The notes below the pieces were generated by a model. The model did not search any database and was not told where the DNA came from. It worked only from the letters and a program-made list of their open reading frames with translations. From NCBI GenBank assembly GCA_025506515.1, contig CM046453.1:30613791-30677790 (forward strand): DNA of 64,000 nt, given 5' to 3'. The position numbers were made by a program, and so were the translations under genes. Below are positions 54,533 through 64,000 of this stretch, one piece after another. The first letter of the stretch is position 1. Each line of letters starts with the position of its first letter. This stretch comes from Flaveria trinervia. Taxonomy: Eukaryota > Streptophyta > Magnoliopsida > Asterales > Asteraceae.

Positions 54533-57130
54533 ATGAGTATTCCTGAGTCTCCTACATCTATCCCACATCAGTTACCTACAACTGAGGTGGACACTTCTGA
54601 ACTTGTTCAGGATGTCCATATGGAAGAGGCTCTCACTTCTAAAAGTGCTTACATCATTAAGACCTCAACCATGGAAACTCAGCCCACTGACATCTCAACT
54701 GAGACTGCCAGTGAGCATAGGAAATCCAGTAGCCAAGAACATAGAACTGGTCATGAGAGAAAGGACTCTGGTCCAATCTTCTCCACCCCCAGTGATTCTT
54801 CTGATGAAGATGAGAGGGATCTGAGACTAAAAGTGCACAAACTGTCTAAAACATGCACTTAACTAGTCTCAAAGGTCAGTCACCTTGAATCTCAGGTGAC
54901 TACCTTACAAAACAGGATCAATGATCAGCAACTTGAGATTTCTTATCTTAAGGAAAAACTAGCTGGGAGACCCTTAAGGAGAGCTCAACCAGGAACACAA
55001 GAACCTGTGGATGTGATTGACCTATCCTCCAGCTCACCTATACAAGTGGGTGATGCTACCAAAAAGGGGGAGAAAGTCATTCCAGCCACAGAACCTAGGA
55101 GTTCTTCCGAGAGAATGGACATTGAGGACTCACCATCCTCACTTGCAACTATGCATTCTCAGCAACCTCCTCTAGTTCACATTGATGTGGACTACACAGA
55201 CTCCTTCATACAAAGTCTGTTTGAGGATGAGATACCAAGGGCTATGTCACCTTCATCATCCTTCAATCACATTATTGGGTGGAGGTATGACAGCAACGGG
55301 AGAGCCCTCATTATCATAAGAGTTCAAGGATAGCAAGAAGTCTTTAATTTTCAGAACTTGGACTATTATGAAGTTCTGGATCTAGTCCACATGCCACTTG
55401 TCAACCCAAGCCAATCAAGACAAGCTGACAGACTGGCTAGAAGAATCCAAGACAGGATCATTGCAGAGTTCAGTCTAAGAAGGAGACTAAGGAAATCAGG
55501 CAATGTCATCGGTCAACTGGATGTTGAGGCAGACCCTAAGATTAGCTTCATAGGGGAAACCTTGACTGAAGGACCAGTGACAGAACCTGAGAGCCCTGTC
55601 TCATCATCTCCAACTGCTGCAGAGATCCACATTCCTTCTGAGACACTTGCTGGTGAAGGTGCTTCTCAACCTCTCTCTGGCCTAAGCTCAGATGCTGCAA
55701 CGAGCAATGAAGGCCAAAGCTCTCTCCACCCTGACTCACAAAGGTCTGAGAGTGACAAAAGGAAAAGAAAAATGACATCTGAGGAGATTGAGGAGGAGGA
55801 GAGAGAGAGAGAGAGGAAAAGGAGGCTAAGGGGAGAAGGTTCCTCTATTGAGTCTCCAAGACTCATGGAGTCTGCAATCAGGGCTGCCCCCAGACCAGAT
55901 ACTCAGAATGATGAGTTAAGGGCAGTCAGGATCAACTATCTGCAGATTAGGAACTATGACATAGATAATATCATTTCTCTCTCCTTGGATGAATTGAATG
56001 AGCTGGTTGATCTGGAAAGGTCAAGAGAGAAGAAGGAGGCAGAAGATGCAGAACTCCTAGTACAGGTCAAAGAAGAGAGAAGAAGAAAAAGACTGTACAA
56101 AGGTATGCCTACCCTCTTACCAGTTCAAGAAAGTCCTGAACAAGAGGATGTGGTTCAACAAGAACCTCAGGTAGATAAGAAAAAAGACAGAATCAAGATG
56201 ATTAACTACCTGAGTGCCACAGGTCTCTATCAGGCAGATGCACTTCTTCCTTTACCTTATGACTATGTTGAGTTTGAGTATTTAAAACAACTTGAGCTTG
56301 AGTTAGTCAAGGAAAGAAAGACAACAAAGAAGAAGCTGAGGGAAGAAGCTGCAAAGTCAAGAGCCATCATCCAAAAGAGCATGAAAAACTCTGCTGATAG
56401 GCAGAGGATGATGAGCTTCTTGAAGCTGTATGGATTCTCCGGAAGGAGACTTGGATCCATGTCTCTATCCACTATGGATGAGCATATCAGGGTAATCAAG
56501 CAGGAGATTAAGAATGGAGTGCTCACTGACTTACACTCCACTCCAAGTCAGGCCCCACCTGAAGTGGAGGTTAAGGTTGAACAAATAGACACAACACAAC
56601 ATGGACCTCCTGCTAATGCTCAGCAAGCTTCATCTTCTGATCCACAGCAGGGTCAACCTCCTTCTCCATCTAAACCTAAGAGAGAAGAAGTCCCAACTGA
56701 GAAAGACAGTGAAGATCAATCTGGTGTTGCAGGCCAGTCTTCTCAGTTAAAATTTGGAAAGAGAAGGAAAAGGATGGCTTCTAAACCAAAGTCTAAGAAG
56801 AAGAAGAAGCCTGAATCCCCTTCTGAACCTCAGGATGAATCAGAACAGCCTGAGGATGTGCAGCCAGAGGATGCTCAATCAACTCCAACTTCAGTAGCTC
56901 CTCTAGCATCAAGAAGACCCATCTTGTCGTGGACATACACCACAAATCCAGAAAGGTGGCATGTTATTAGAGATCAAGGCATTGAAGACATCTATACATG
57001 GCAAGATATGTGTCAGTTGCCTCTGCATGATCTCTTTGACATGAGAAGACACTTTGACAGCCTGAAGGATCCTGATCATCTTATGAAGAAAGGAATGGTG
57101 ATCATCCTAATGAGGACTGTTAATATCTGA
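54533..57130 (+). CDS. R4 additional ORF, long C-terminal part (last 590 codons intact)
   Basis: Three open stretches (54533-54862, 54896-55333, 55358-57130) share one frame, separated only by TAA at 54860-54862 and TAG at 55331-55333 with readable sequence around them. Ser/Glu-rich text with a short coiled coil (about 54880-54960) is followed by a very charged region (EEIEEEERERERKRRLRGEG), helical segments (SLSLDELNELVDLERSREKK, YLKQLELELVKERKTTKKKL), a Lys-rich stretch (about 56755-56815) and a globular end with several Trp (WTYTTNPERWHVIRDQGIED). No membrane segment or enzyme motif. It is the best-preserved additional ORF in the window. Confidence 0.65.
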
Positions 57131-57161
57131 AGTTTTCTAAGTGTTTTGGTAGCATCAGCCT

Positions 57162-57172
57162 AGGGGGAGTTT
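57162..57172 (+). promoter_or_regulatory. R4 polypurine tract
   Basis: TAGGGGGAGTT, directly before the 3' LTR at 57173. Confidence 0.88.
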
Positions 57173-57960
57173 GTAGAGATTAATGAAGAGGCCGATGCAA
57201 CCTAAACATCTTTAGTCTTTCCTGCATGCTGCACAAGTGCATTGAAGTGGAATGCTTCGGAAGTTTCACATATGCAATAGAAATACTCTAAGTGTGAAAT
57301 CTTCCAAAGCCAAGACCAACATCTTCCGAAGCCAAAGATGAAGTCAACCGAACCTCAGAGACAAAGTCTTCCGAAGCTTCAAGTTCATAAAGACAGATTT
57401 CTTCTGAAGACTTTTAGTAACATGCTTTATCTGATGTACTGTTCCATAAAGCTGGACACCTTTCCGCTGCAACTCTGCAAGTCACCAACTAACATGGTTT
57501 GGTGAAAAGGTCCATGCTTTTGGTAACTGTACATTGAGGTCTTGAGTCTGTAACTTTCTACTTTATGTAATTTATCCTTTTTGTAATAGATAAGGATGTG
57601 AGCTATGGCATGTCATAGTCACTAGTCAAAAGACAATCTGCCTTTTGACTCTACAATTGATTTTATGTGTGTCTAGTCAATTGTATCCAGCTGGCTTTCA
57701 AACTATAGCCGGTTGTAGGATGTTGTATAAGTATATCATGTTCTTGTATCTTTTATTTATGCTTTGTAACACTTGTAATAGAACATAAAGAAAACAATAT
57801 ACTGCATTCTTGAAAACCAAACACTTGTGCTCTGTCTCATATACTATTTGTGTTCTTAGTGTCATCACTTGGTTAATCCAGTTTACTGTTTGATCTAAGT
57901 TTAAGTTTATCTCCTCTTTGTGTTGTTGTGTTGTAACTCATACCCTTCAACGATCCTGCA
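57173..57960 (+). repeat. R4 3' LTR
   Basis: TGTAGAGATT to GATCCTGCA, matching 33002-33799. It contains the same CTTCCGAAG cluster (57255-57420), with several copies mutated (CTTCCAAAG, CTTCTGAAG). Confidence 0.94.

Positions 57961-57997
<37 letters not shown>
57961..57997. repeat. AAT microsatellite, right part (R4 target)
   Basis: Almost perfect AAT repeats immediately after R4, the continuation of 32926-33001. Confidence 0.92.
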
Positions 57998-57998
<1 letters not shown>

Positions 57999-58523
57999 GA
58001 GTAAAATGCATTTTACGTCCCTGAAGTTTCATATAATTTTCATTTGAATTCAAAATTTTAAACTGAAGTTTCATATAAATTGTCATTTGAATTCAAAATT
58101 TTAATTTTGCCATTCGCATCCAAAAGTTTCACAAAAATTGTCATTTGAATCTATTTAAAAACTCCAAATTAACGTCGTTAAAATTTTCCGTTAAGTTTTC
58201 TAAATTAGAGGCATTTTAGTCAAAACAATTACGAAATAAAAAATCAGCTCTATATGATAAGTGTTAAGCATTCAATCTGCTTCGATTATCACCGTTGTGA
58301 TTTTAATTTACTAGGAATGATGGCCAGTATTTATTTCATTTAATTAAGAAAGACATCTCTAGACATCATATTATATAAAATAGAATATAAGTATAACTAA
58401 CTAAAAATGATTCATTTTTAACTTTATAAAATATACAAAACAATATATATATATATATAAACAAACAAGTCATATAATATAAATTATTATGAAAACTGAG
58501 AGATGTAAAATGCATTTTACTCT
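57998..58523. mobile_element. MITE-like element with palindromic terminal repeats
   Basis: Inverted 25-bp ends (57998-58022 and 58499-58523) differ at two positions. Each contains the perfect palindrome GTAAAATGCATTTTAC. The interior is AT-rich and repeats a CATTTGAATTCAAAATTTTA segment twice (58040-58110). No ORF. No target duplication could be established because the left side is microsatellite. Confidence 0.55.
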
Positions 58524-59089
58524 GATATATCTAAATATATAAAAGAAAGTTTTAAAGTGCTTTTATTTGTTAAGATATTAGGCTTCCTAGGCTTTTTTGT
58601 CTTAATTTTCTCTCATCTCTCTCTTAATAAATGATAATAGTATATACTAATTATATTATTTAAAACATTTATATAATAAAAAATAGATATTGTAAAAATT
58701 AACAATTATAGGTTTTTAATAAAAATCAAACATTAAAAAAGAATACAAAATATAAAACTTTTCTTAAACACAAATATTTTAAAAAGTGTTTTTAAGTAAT
58801 ATAGGATGGTTTTAAAATGAAATTATTTTTAAAAAACAAAATAAAAAATAATTTCATAAAAAAAGTTTAAAATAATATTATTGTTGTTTTACTTTAAAAT
58901 ATTTATTTTAACATAATTCAATCCTAATTTATCTAAAAGTATTGATTTATAATTTTTTATTACAAATATTTAATATTCTTATTTATTTAACATGTGTATC
59001 AGGCGGTGACGGAATATTAAACTTGTAATAATAATAAAAATAGGGTTTGGTTAAATGGACACCCTAATATATTAAATCAACACCCCAAA
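58524..59089. other. AT-rich intergenic region, no gene seen
   Basis: Long A/T stretches without a reading frame, RNA gene or clear repeat. Confidence 0.6.
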
Positions 59090-59345
59090 ATTTCTATACG
59101 TGTCATGTAGTCTCATACGCGTCGTATAGAGGGGGTCGTATAGGGCTATATGTGTCGTATAACCCTCTGACAGCCCCCTAAATTTTTCCTCGTAATCAGT
59201 GTCGAAATTCGCTATACGCGTCGTATAGCCCTATATGTGTCGTATAGGGGGGTCGTATATGGCTATATGGGACGTATAGCTCTCTGACAGCCCCTGAACT
59301 TTTCTCGCTTTTAATGTATTCGACCGTATAGACTTAAACGCGATG
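59090..59345. repeat. Tandem palindromic repeat upstream of the NFU gene
   Basis: Two diverged copies of about 115-120 bp (about 59090-59185 and 59205-59305), each ending CTCTGACAGCCCC. Within each lie three or four copies of a CTATACGCGTCGTATAG-type palindrome. They lie about 240 bases upstream of the NFU start codon. Confidence 0.75.
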
Positions 59346-59584
59346 TATAAAGAGGTGTCGATTTATATAAACAGATATTTATATATTAGGACGCTAAAAA
59401 TAAGTACAAAACCTTCAACAATCAACACAATTAAGTTGTGGCGTGTGGTACGGAAATTAGCACTCGTGTGCTATTTGGGCGTTTCCTCAAACCCTTTGAC
59501 AACAACAAAAATCAATGTTCTGTGCCTTCAACAAAACTTACATAGCATTCTTGTTGTAGATTGATTCCAGTTACGATCCACAAC

Positions 59585-62561
59585 ATGCAATCTGCTTCTC
59601 TGATTTTGAGTAGATCGTCTTATTCATACGTCACCAGACCACAGCAAACCCTCTATTCTCCATCTTCAACTTCATGTTCCACCGTCAATGCATTCCCTAA
59701 GGTTTCGTAATCCATCAATCTTCTAATTTTGCTGTGTTGTTGCTTTACCGTCGATTGATTAACGAATTTTCTCTGAAACAATGTTTAGATTTCATCTATC
59801 TTCGGCACCGGCGTTTCTCTTGCCAGGGGCGGTTCATGTTCATCTAGATTCCGATTTCGGAAGGTGACACAACGGAAAGGTAGCAGTTTTTTTATCATTC
59901 CTTTTAAATTTCTAGCTGATCTTAATATCTTATTCGTGATTCGATATTAGGAATTTGAGTTCTCAACTTCGTGCTACTTTCTAAATAGTTTTAGATCATG
60001 TAGTGAAGTAGATAATATGGTGAATATACTAAAGTTCTTATACAAGTTTTCAAAGTCTTAAAAGGAAAAACATGATCCCCCTTCAACAATTTTGTCAACC
60101 TTTGCATTTTCAGGGTGGAGGAATTTAGTAGGGACTAAGGCCTAAGGGTGTATATTGGCTTCTAAGGTGTACTGCAAATAATCCTACGTGTAAACTGATT
60201 AATTTTGATAACCCTATCGTGCAAATGATCAAGAGGATGTAGTAAACACTTGTTCAAGCTATTGAGTATTGACAAGTCAGCTATCTCAGGCCTTTTAGTC
60301 AATACTAAATCAAACCTCAACAAATCAGTTTATGTAATTGTGGGTTTAATGTTTATCATAGCTTAAGAACAGGATTATGGAAAGAGCATGTTTTGACTAT
60401 TTGAATGCAATGAGGTGGATTGTCAACTTGCTAAAACATAGTTTCTACTAAAGGGCTTGTAGCCTAGCGGTATTAAGGTTTGTCGTAAAGGTGCTCCTCC
60501 CCAAGTGGTTGAGGATTCTAGTCCCATTGTGGACATTGGTTTTTATGTTTCATGTTTTTTTAATGGAACCATAATCTGAAATGTGAAATGTTACTAAATG
60601 AGATCATATCAGTTTAATGAAATGTTTGTATGAAAGGCTGTTTATTATTCATAACAACTAAGCTTTTCTCTTCCTCTTTCCACACATTGCATCTCACATC
60701 CTTTATTTATCCCCTCTTTTAGTAATTTGTATGTATGTAAGGATGCATATGCGTATGTGTTTATTATACATATGTGTAATGTTTTGTGTTGTGAATATTT
60801 TGGTTATCTTACCAGTAACTGTGACACATGTTGCTTTAATCTAATAATTCAAAAGGAATTGTTCAATGGTCTTGTTTTTGCAGTTGTAAAGGCTATTGCC
60901 ACTCCAGAATCAGCTGTAGAATTGCCTCTTACTGCAGAAAACATTGAGAGGGTACTGGATGAAGTTAGACCTTATCTCATTGCTGATGGTGGCAATGTTG
61001 CATTGCATGAAATTGATGGGAATGTTGTACGGTTAAAGTTACAAGGTGCTTGTGGTTCCTGTCCAAGCTCTGTAACCACCATGAAACTGGGTATTCAACG
61101 ACGCTTGATGGAAAAGATTCCTGAAATTGTTGCTGTTGAACCAGTACCAGACGAAGAAACTGGCCTTGAGCTCAATGAAGAAAACATAGAGAAGGTATGA
61201 TATGTTTCGTAGTTATGGTGTGGTTTGGAACTGTTGTGAGGTGATAATTAGTTTATTTTTTTATTTTTTGATGCTTGGATGGATGGATTTTTGTTATTGA
61301 GGGGTCATATAGTTGGTTTTTGCATAATGATTTCTATACCAGCTCCAACAAAACTGAATAATAAACATTGAAAAGAGGCTTTGTGTCTTATCCATTTTTA
61401 AATTTTTACTGCAATAGAGGAAATGTTTGTTCTCACCTTACCCTCCTAAAACCCTATCTGTAGTTATTGCTATGAGTGGGATTTTACTTTGTATGTGTGT
61501 TTGGCTACTCCAGGAAATGAGAATATTTTGATATCCAATTTCATATGTGCTTTTTAAATGAATGGCTGTATTTCAATTTTCCCAAATGGACAAATAGAAG
61601 ATAGATGGCATTTCTGCCCTTATAAATCGTAAAGAGGATAGTGGAAAGGTTTGCTCTCATGTTACTCTATCAATAGTTAATTGCTATGAGAGGGATTTTA
61701 TTTCATACGTGTGTTTGGCTACCCTAGGAAGTGAGAATATTGTGATATCCAACTTCATATGTGCTTTTTAAATGTATGGCTGTATTTCAATTTTCACAAA
61801 TGGACATATATAAGATAGATGACATTTCTGCCTTTATAAATCGTAAAGTCGATTTGTTATCTTTATATTTTATAAAGAAGGTAACATTGTTGAATTATTA
61901 TAAGAAACTAACCAAAAGGTTACTAACTTTATATATAAAAATTGGTGTATCAGGTACCTTTGCTTGCTGTTAATCTGTTAAATGTGTTTAATCATAGCGG
62001 TGGCAAATTTGACCCATTATTTATAGATTAAGTCGATATGGGTTGTGTTTAGTTTCTAATGGATCATTTTGCTAGAGCAGGTGGAACGAGTGAAAGTCAT
62101 CTAAATTGTATTCATATGAATACAACCTTATATATCATTTATGTGTAAATCACTTGTGAAATAACATAGTTTTGTAATCATATTAACACATCAATTCATT
62201 ATAGTTTTGCTCAAGTGGCCAACCCAAACTATTTGGATGTGTTACCCACCTGCCCATGGGCCAATGTAACTTGATCATTTCATCTTTTGTGATTCTTACT
62301 CTTCCATTTGATTGTTCAATGTGCATATATGTATCTATTTGCCTACCTAATTTTTTTAAAGGATTGTAGGTTCTTGAAGAAATCAGGCCATATCTTGTCG
62401 GGGCAGCAGGTGGGACATTAGAATTTGTGTCCATAGACGAGCCAATAGTAAAAGTACGGTTAACGGGTCCTGCAGCAAGTGTTATGACTGTTAGAGTAGC
62501 TGTCACTCAGAAATTACGTGAAAAAATCCCCGCAATTGCTGCAGTTCAACTTTTACAGTAG
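59585..62561 (+). CDS. NFU2/3-like: Chloroplast NFU-type iron-sulfur cluster scaffold protein (NFU2/NFU3-like), four exons
   Basis: The exons are 59585-59701, 59789-59879, 60884-61194 and 62370-62561, all joined at GT-AG borders. The total is 711 bases, 236 residues plus a stop; plant NFU2 and NFU3 are about 235. The first about 70 residues (MQSASLILSRSSYSYVTRPQ, rich in Ser and Arg) look like a plastid transit peptide. The first NifU-like domain (about residues 80-155) has LIADGGNVALHEIDGN and the cluster-binding CXXC in GACGSCPSS. The second (about 165-236) keeps the fold (VLEEIRPYLVGAAGG, TGPAASVMTVRVAVTQKLRE) but lacks CXXC, as in plant NFU1-3. The protein builds and hands over Fe-S clusters in the stroma, for example to photosystem I and ferredoxin-type clients. 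The frame shows no defect. Whether it is NFU2 or NFU3 cannot be settled here. Confidence 0.93.
60453..60565 (+). mobile_element. tRNA-derived SINE-like insertion in NFU intron 2
   Basis: AGGGCTTGTAGCCTAGCGGT begins the element, with a box A match TAGCCTAGCGG (TRGYNNARNGG). About 50 bases on is a box B-like GATTCTAGTCC. A T-rich tail (TTTTTATG, CATGTTTTTTT) ends near 60562. The spacing fits an RNA polymerase III internal promoter of a plant SINE, same strand as NFU. No clear target duplication. Confidence 0.6.
61425..61855. repeat. Diverged tandem duplication in NFU intron 3
   Basis: Two copies of about 205-215 bp (about 61425-61640 and 61652-61855) share long runs such as TATGTGCTTTTTAAATG and TTATAAATCGTAAAG. 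They differ at many scattered positions, so the duplication is not recent. Confidence 0.85.
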
Positions 62562-63540
62562 ATGTTTACCTGCATTCTTATATTTAAATTTATAAAGAGA
62601 AACATATGTATTGTATGACATTAAACAAACGTGACACCATCATGTAATAATCCATGTACAGTTTTAAATATTTTCCAGGTTTGTTGAAGCAAGTATGATA
62701 ATGATTAATGGCTGCTTTATAAATACCGTTTATTTACAAATTGTTGTGTCGTATACGATGATTGTAGTTACGACTTTACTTCTGGTTATATATATCTTGG
62801 TTTTATATATTTTTGCTGCAAGAGATTAGGGATAGACTGTAATTACGAGGTTGTTTGGGATTGCATATTTTCTGAGTGCTTATGCCTTAAAAGCGCTTTT
62901 GAAAGTGAGAAGGCAGTTGGTTACTTTTCTTGTATTCAAACACTTGAGACTATACACCCTAAAATATGTTAATTCAACACACCATTTGATAATGCACCCA
63001 AGTTATGTTGTCATGGTGATAAACAAAGCCACATCGCCTAATGCCGTTTAAACAAATTCCTTTTTGGTGTGTTAAATGGGCCTTGTCCAACCTGAGAAAT
63101 CCAACACTCTTGTAGACTTAGGGACTTGAACATACATATTCACGGGTTGAAAAAAATGATATGTTCTCACATATATGGGAGTTATAATAAGCTAAATCTT
63201 TATACTTTCATCTTTGAGATTATTTGTAACACCAAAAATTTGTGCACCCTTTTTAAAATAGTAACCAATTAATTTGATCACAAAATGAACCCAAAACTTT
63301 CCAAAAATAGTAATCATAACAAAAAAATTTAAAAGATATTACATTTACAATTAACTTAATTGATAATGTTCAAGGCCATTTTGACAACTCAAAGGTAATG
63401 TACAATACTAGAGTCTAGGTTTAAGAAAGTGACAATCTCCTTGAAGCTGATTGAAAAGATCGTAGGTAGGGGATAATGATTTTTAATAGTTACTGTATTG
63501 TTTTTTTAATAGCCAATGCACATTCTTAACGTACCATTTT
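62562..63540. other. NFU 3' flank and intergenic DNA
   Basis: The 3' UTR probably occupies the first few hundred bases; no reliable poly(A) signal was chosen. Beyond about 62850 I see AT-rich DNA without a gene. Confidence 0.5.
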
Positions 63541-63928
63541 TTTTCTTTACAAACAAATAAGACCGGAGCTCCCCATGGAAAAGAACTAGGTCTTATGAAT
63601 CCTTTCTTAGAAGTTGTTCTAATTGTTTCTTCACTTCGTTCATCTCCTTTGGTGCCAATCTATATGGGACCTTAGCTATTTGAAGTGTACCTAAATTTAA
63701 TCTTGATTTCAACTTCTCACTCGAGAGGGATTCAGGTAATTCTTTAGGAAAGACATCTTCATATTTAGCCACTACAAGCATATCTTGGATTCTCCTTTTT
63801 GTGTCGGTTATTGTTACAGATATTAAATAAGCCAAACAATCTTTGTTTAAGCACTTCAATGCTTTTAACAAATATATAATCCTTACCAGCTTTAAGGACT
63901 TATCACCAAACAATCTTTGTTTAAGCAC
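63541..63928 (-). pseudogene. Ty3/gypsy polyprotein fragment (protease-RT junction)
   Basis: On the minus strand: DMLVVAKYEDVFPKELPESL, then IAKVPYRLAPKEMNEVKKQL and, after a one-base frameshift, GFIRPSSFPWGAPVLFVCKE. This is the well-known region at the start of gypsy reverse transcriptase. It ends at about 63541, where the family would continue with the catalytic part, so only about 130 residues remain. It is unrelated to the copia elements. A 74-bp tandem duplication (63833-63980) disrupts its upstream end. Confidence 0.85.
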
Positions 63929-63980
63929 TTCAATGCTTTTAACAAAGATATAATCCTTACCAGCTTTAAAGACTTATCAC
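63833..63980. repeat. 74-bp tandem duplication
   Basis: 63833-63906 and 63907-63980 are nearly identical (two or three differences). The period is not a multiple of three, so it breaks the gypsy frame. Confidence 0.93.
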
Positions 63981-64000
63981 CATGAATGGTCATTTTCCTT

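Larger units (their letters stand above)
33002..57960 (+). mobile_element. R4: Sirevirus-like Ty1/copia LTR retrotransposon with long additional ORF
   Basis: LTRs 33002-33799 and 57173-57960 (about 790 bp) are nearly identical. The target duplication AATAA is on both sides, inside an AAT microsatellite. Gag, protease, integrase, reverse transcriptase, RNase H and a 3.8 kb additional ORF region follow on the plus strand. R5 splits the element between integrase and reverse transcriptase. Without R5 it is about 12.4 kb. The first LTR base pair reads TA where the copy at the other end has TG. Confidence 0.95.

Noticed and set aside
53301..57130. Retroviral-type envelope gene in R4
   Set aside because: No signal peptide, membrane segment or cleavage site is visible; I call it an additional ORF of unknown function.
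60453..60530. A functional tRNA gene
   Set aside because: Box A and B are tRNA-like, but no cloverleaf with acceptor stem could be drawn; a SINE fits better.
60727..60883. Upstream start codon in the same frame as NFU exon 3
   Set aside because: This is intron 2; the spliced model joining exon 2 to 60884 gives a complete protein of family length with a transit peptide.

Overview
This is nuclear DNA of a higher plant. It holds one intron-containing gene for a chloroplast NFU-type iron-sulfur scaffold (59585-62561) beside a large nest of Ty1/copia LTR retrotransposons. The long extra reading frames downstream of pol in three of these elements resemble, from memory, elements common in Asteraceae genomes. 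That makes a composite-family dicot my best guess, but it is only a guess.

Layout. R1 (1 to 29084, minus strand) is a Sirevirus-like copia element of about 14.2 kb once its insertions are removed. Its downstream LTR is cut by the left edge of the window. Two younger elements sit inside it. R2 (5260-12259, plus, target duplication CATAC) is a 7.0 kb non-autonomous element with gag but no pol; its leader carries antisense fragments of two host genes. R3 (15548-23714, plus, target duplication TGAAC) is an 8.2 kb copia element with a heavily frameshifted polyprotein. R1 lies against a possible exon of an unrecognised gene (29106-29391). An AT-rich stretch follows (29392-32925) with a 20-bp minisatellite and a probable inverted-repeat element. 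R4 (33002-57960, plus) inserted into an AAT microsatellite. It is about 12.4 kb without R5 (38379-50901, plus, 12.5 kb), which inserted into the R4 pol region. To the right are a MITE-like element, a palindromic tandem repeat, the NFU gene, and a fragment of a Ty3/gypsy polyprotein (63541-63928).

How the parts work. R1, R4 and R5 share one plan: a gag with two CCHC knuckles; protease, integrase, reverse transcriptase and RNase H in copia order; and then a very long additional ORF region (aORF) between pol and the 3' LTR. Each element also carries its own short, CpG-containing or palindromic repeat motif, spread through its LTRs and untranslated regions. All the coding regions of the five elements are broken. 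Most in-frame stops are of types reachable by one C-to-T or G-to-A change, as expected of methylated repeats. By nesting, R2 and R3 are younger than R1, and R5 is younger than R4.

The most unusual observations are: a 32-nt motif in the post-coding region of both R1 and R2 whose stems co-vary; capture of CIPK-kinase and filament-like-protein fragments by gag-only R2; and the private palindromic repeat systems of each element. The NFU gene appears intact, with four exons encoding 236 residues.
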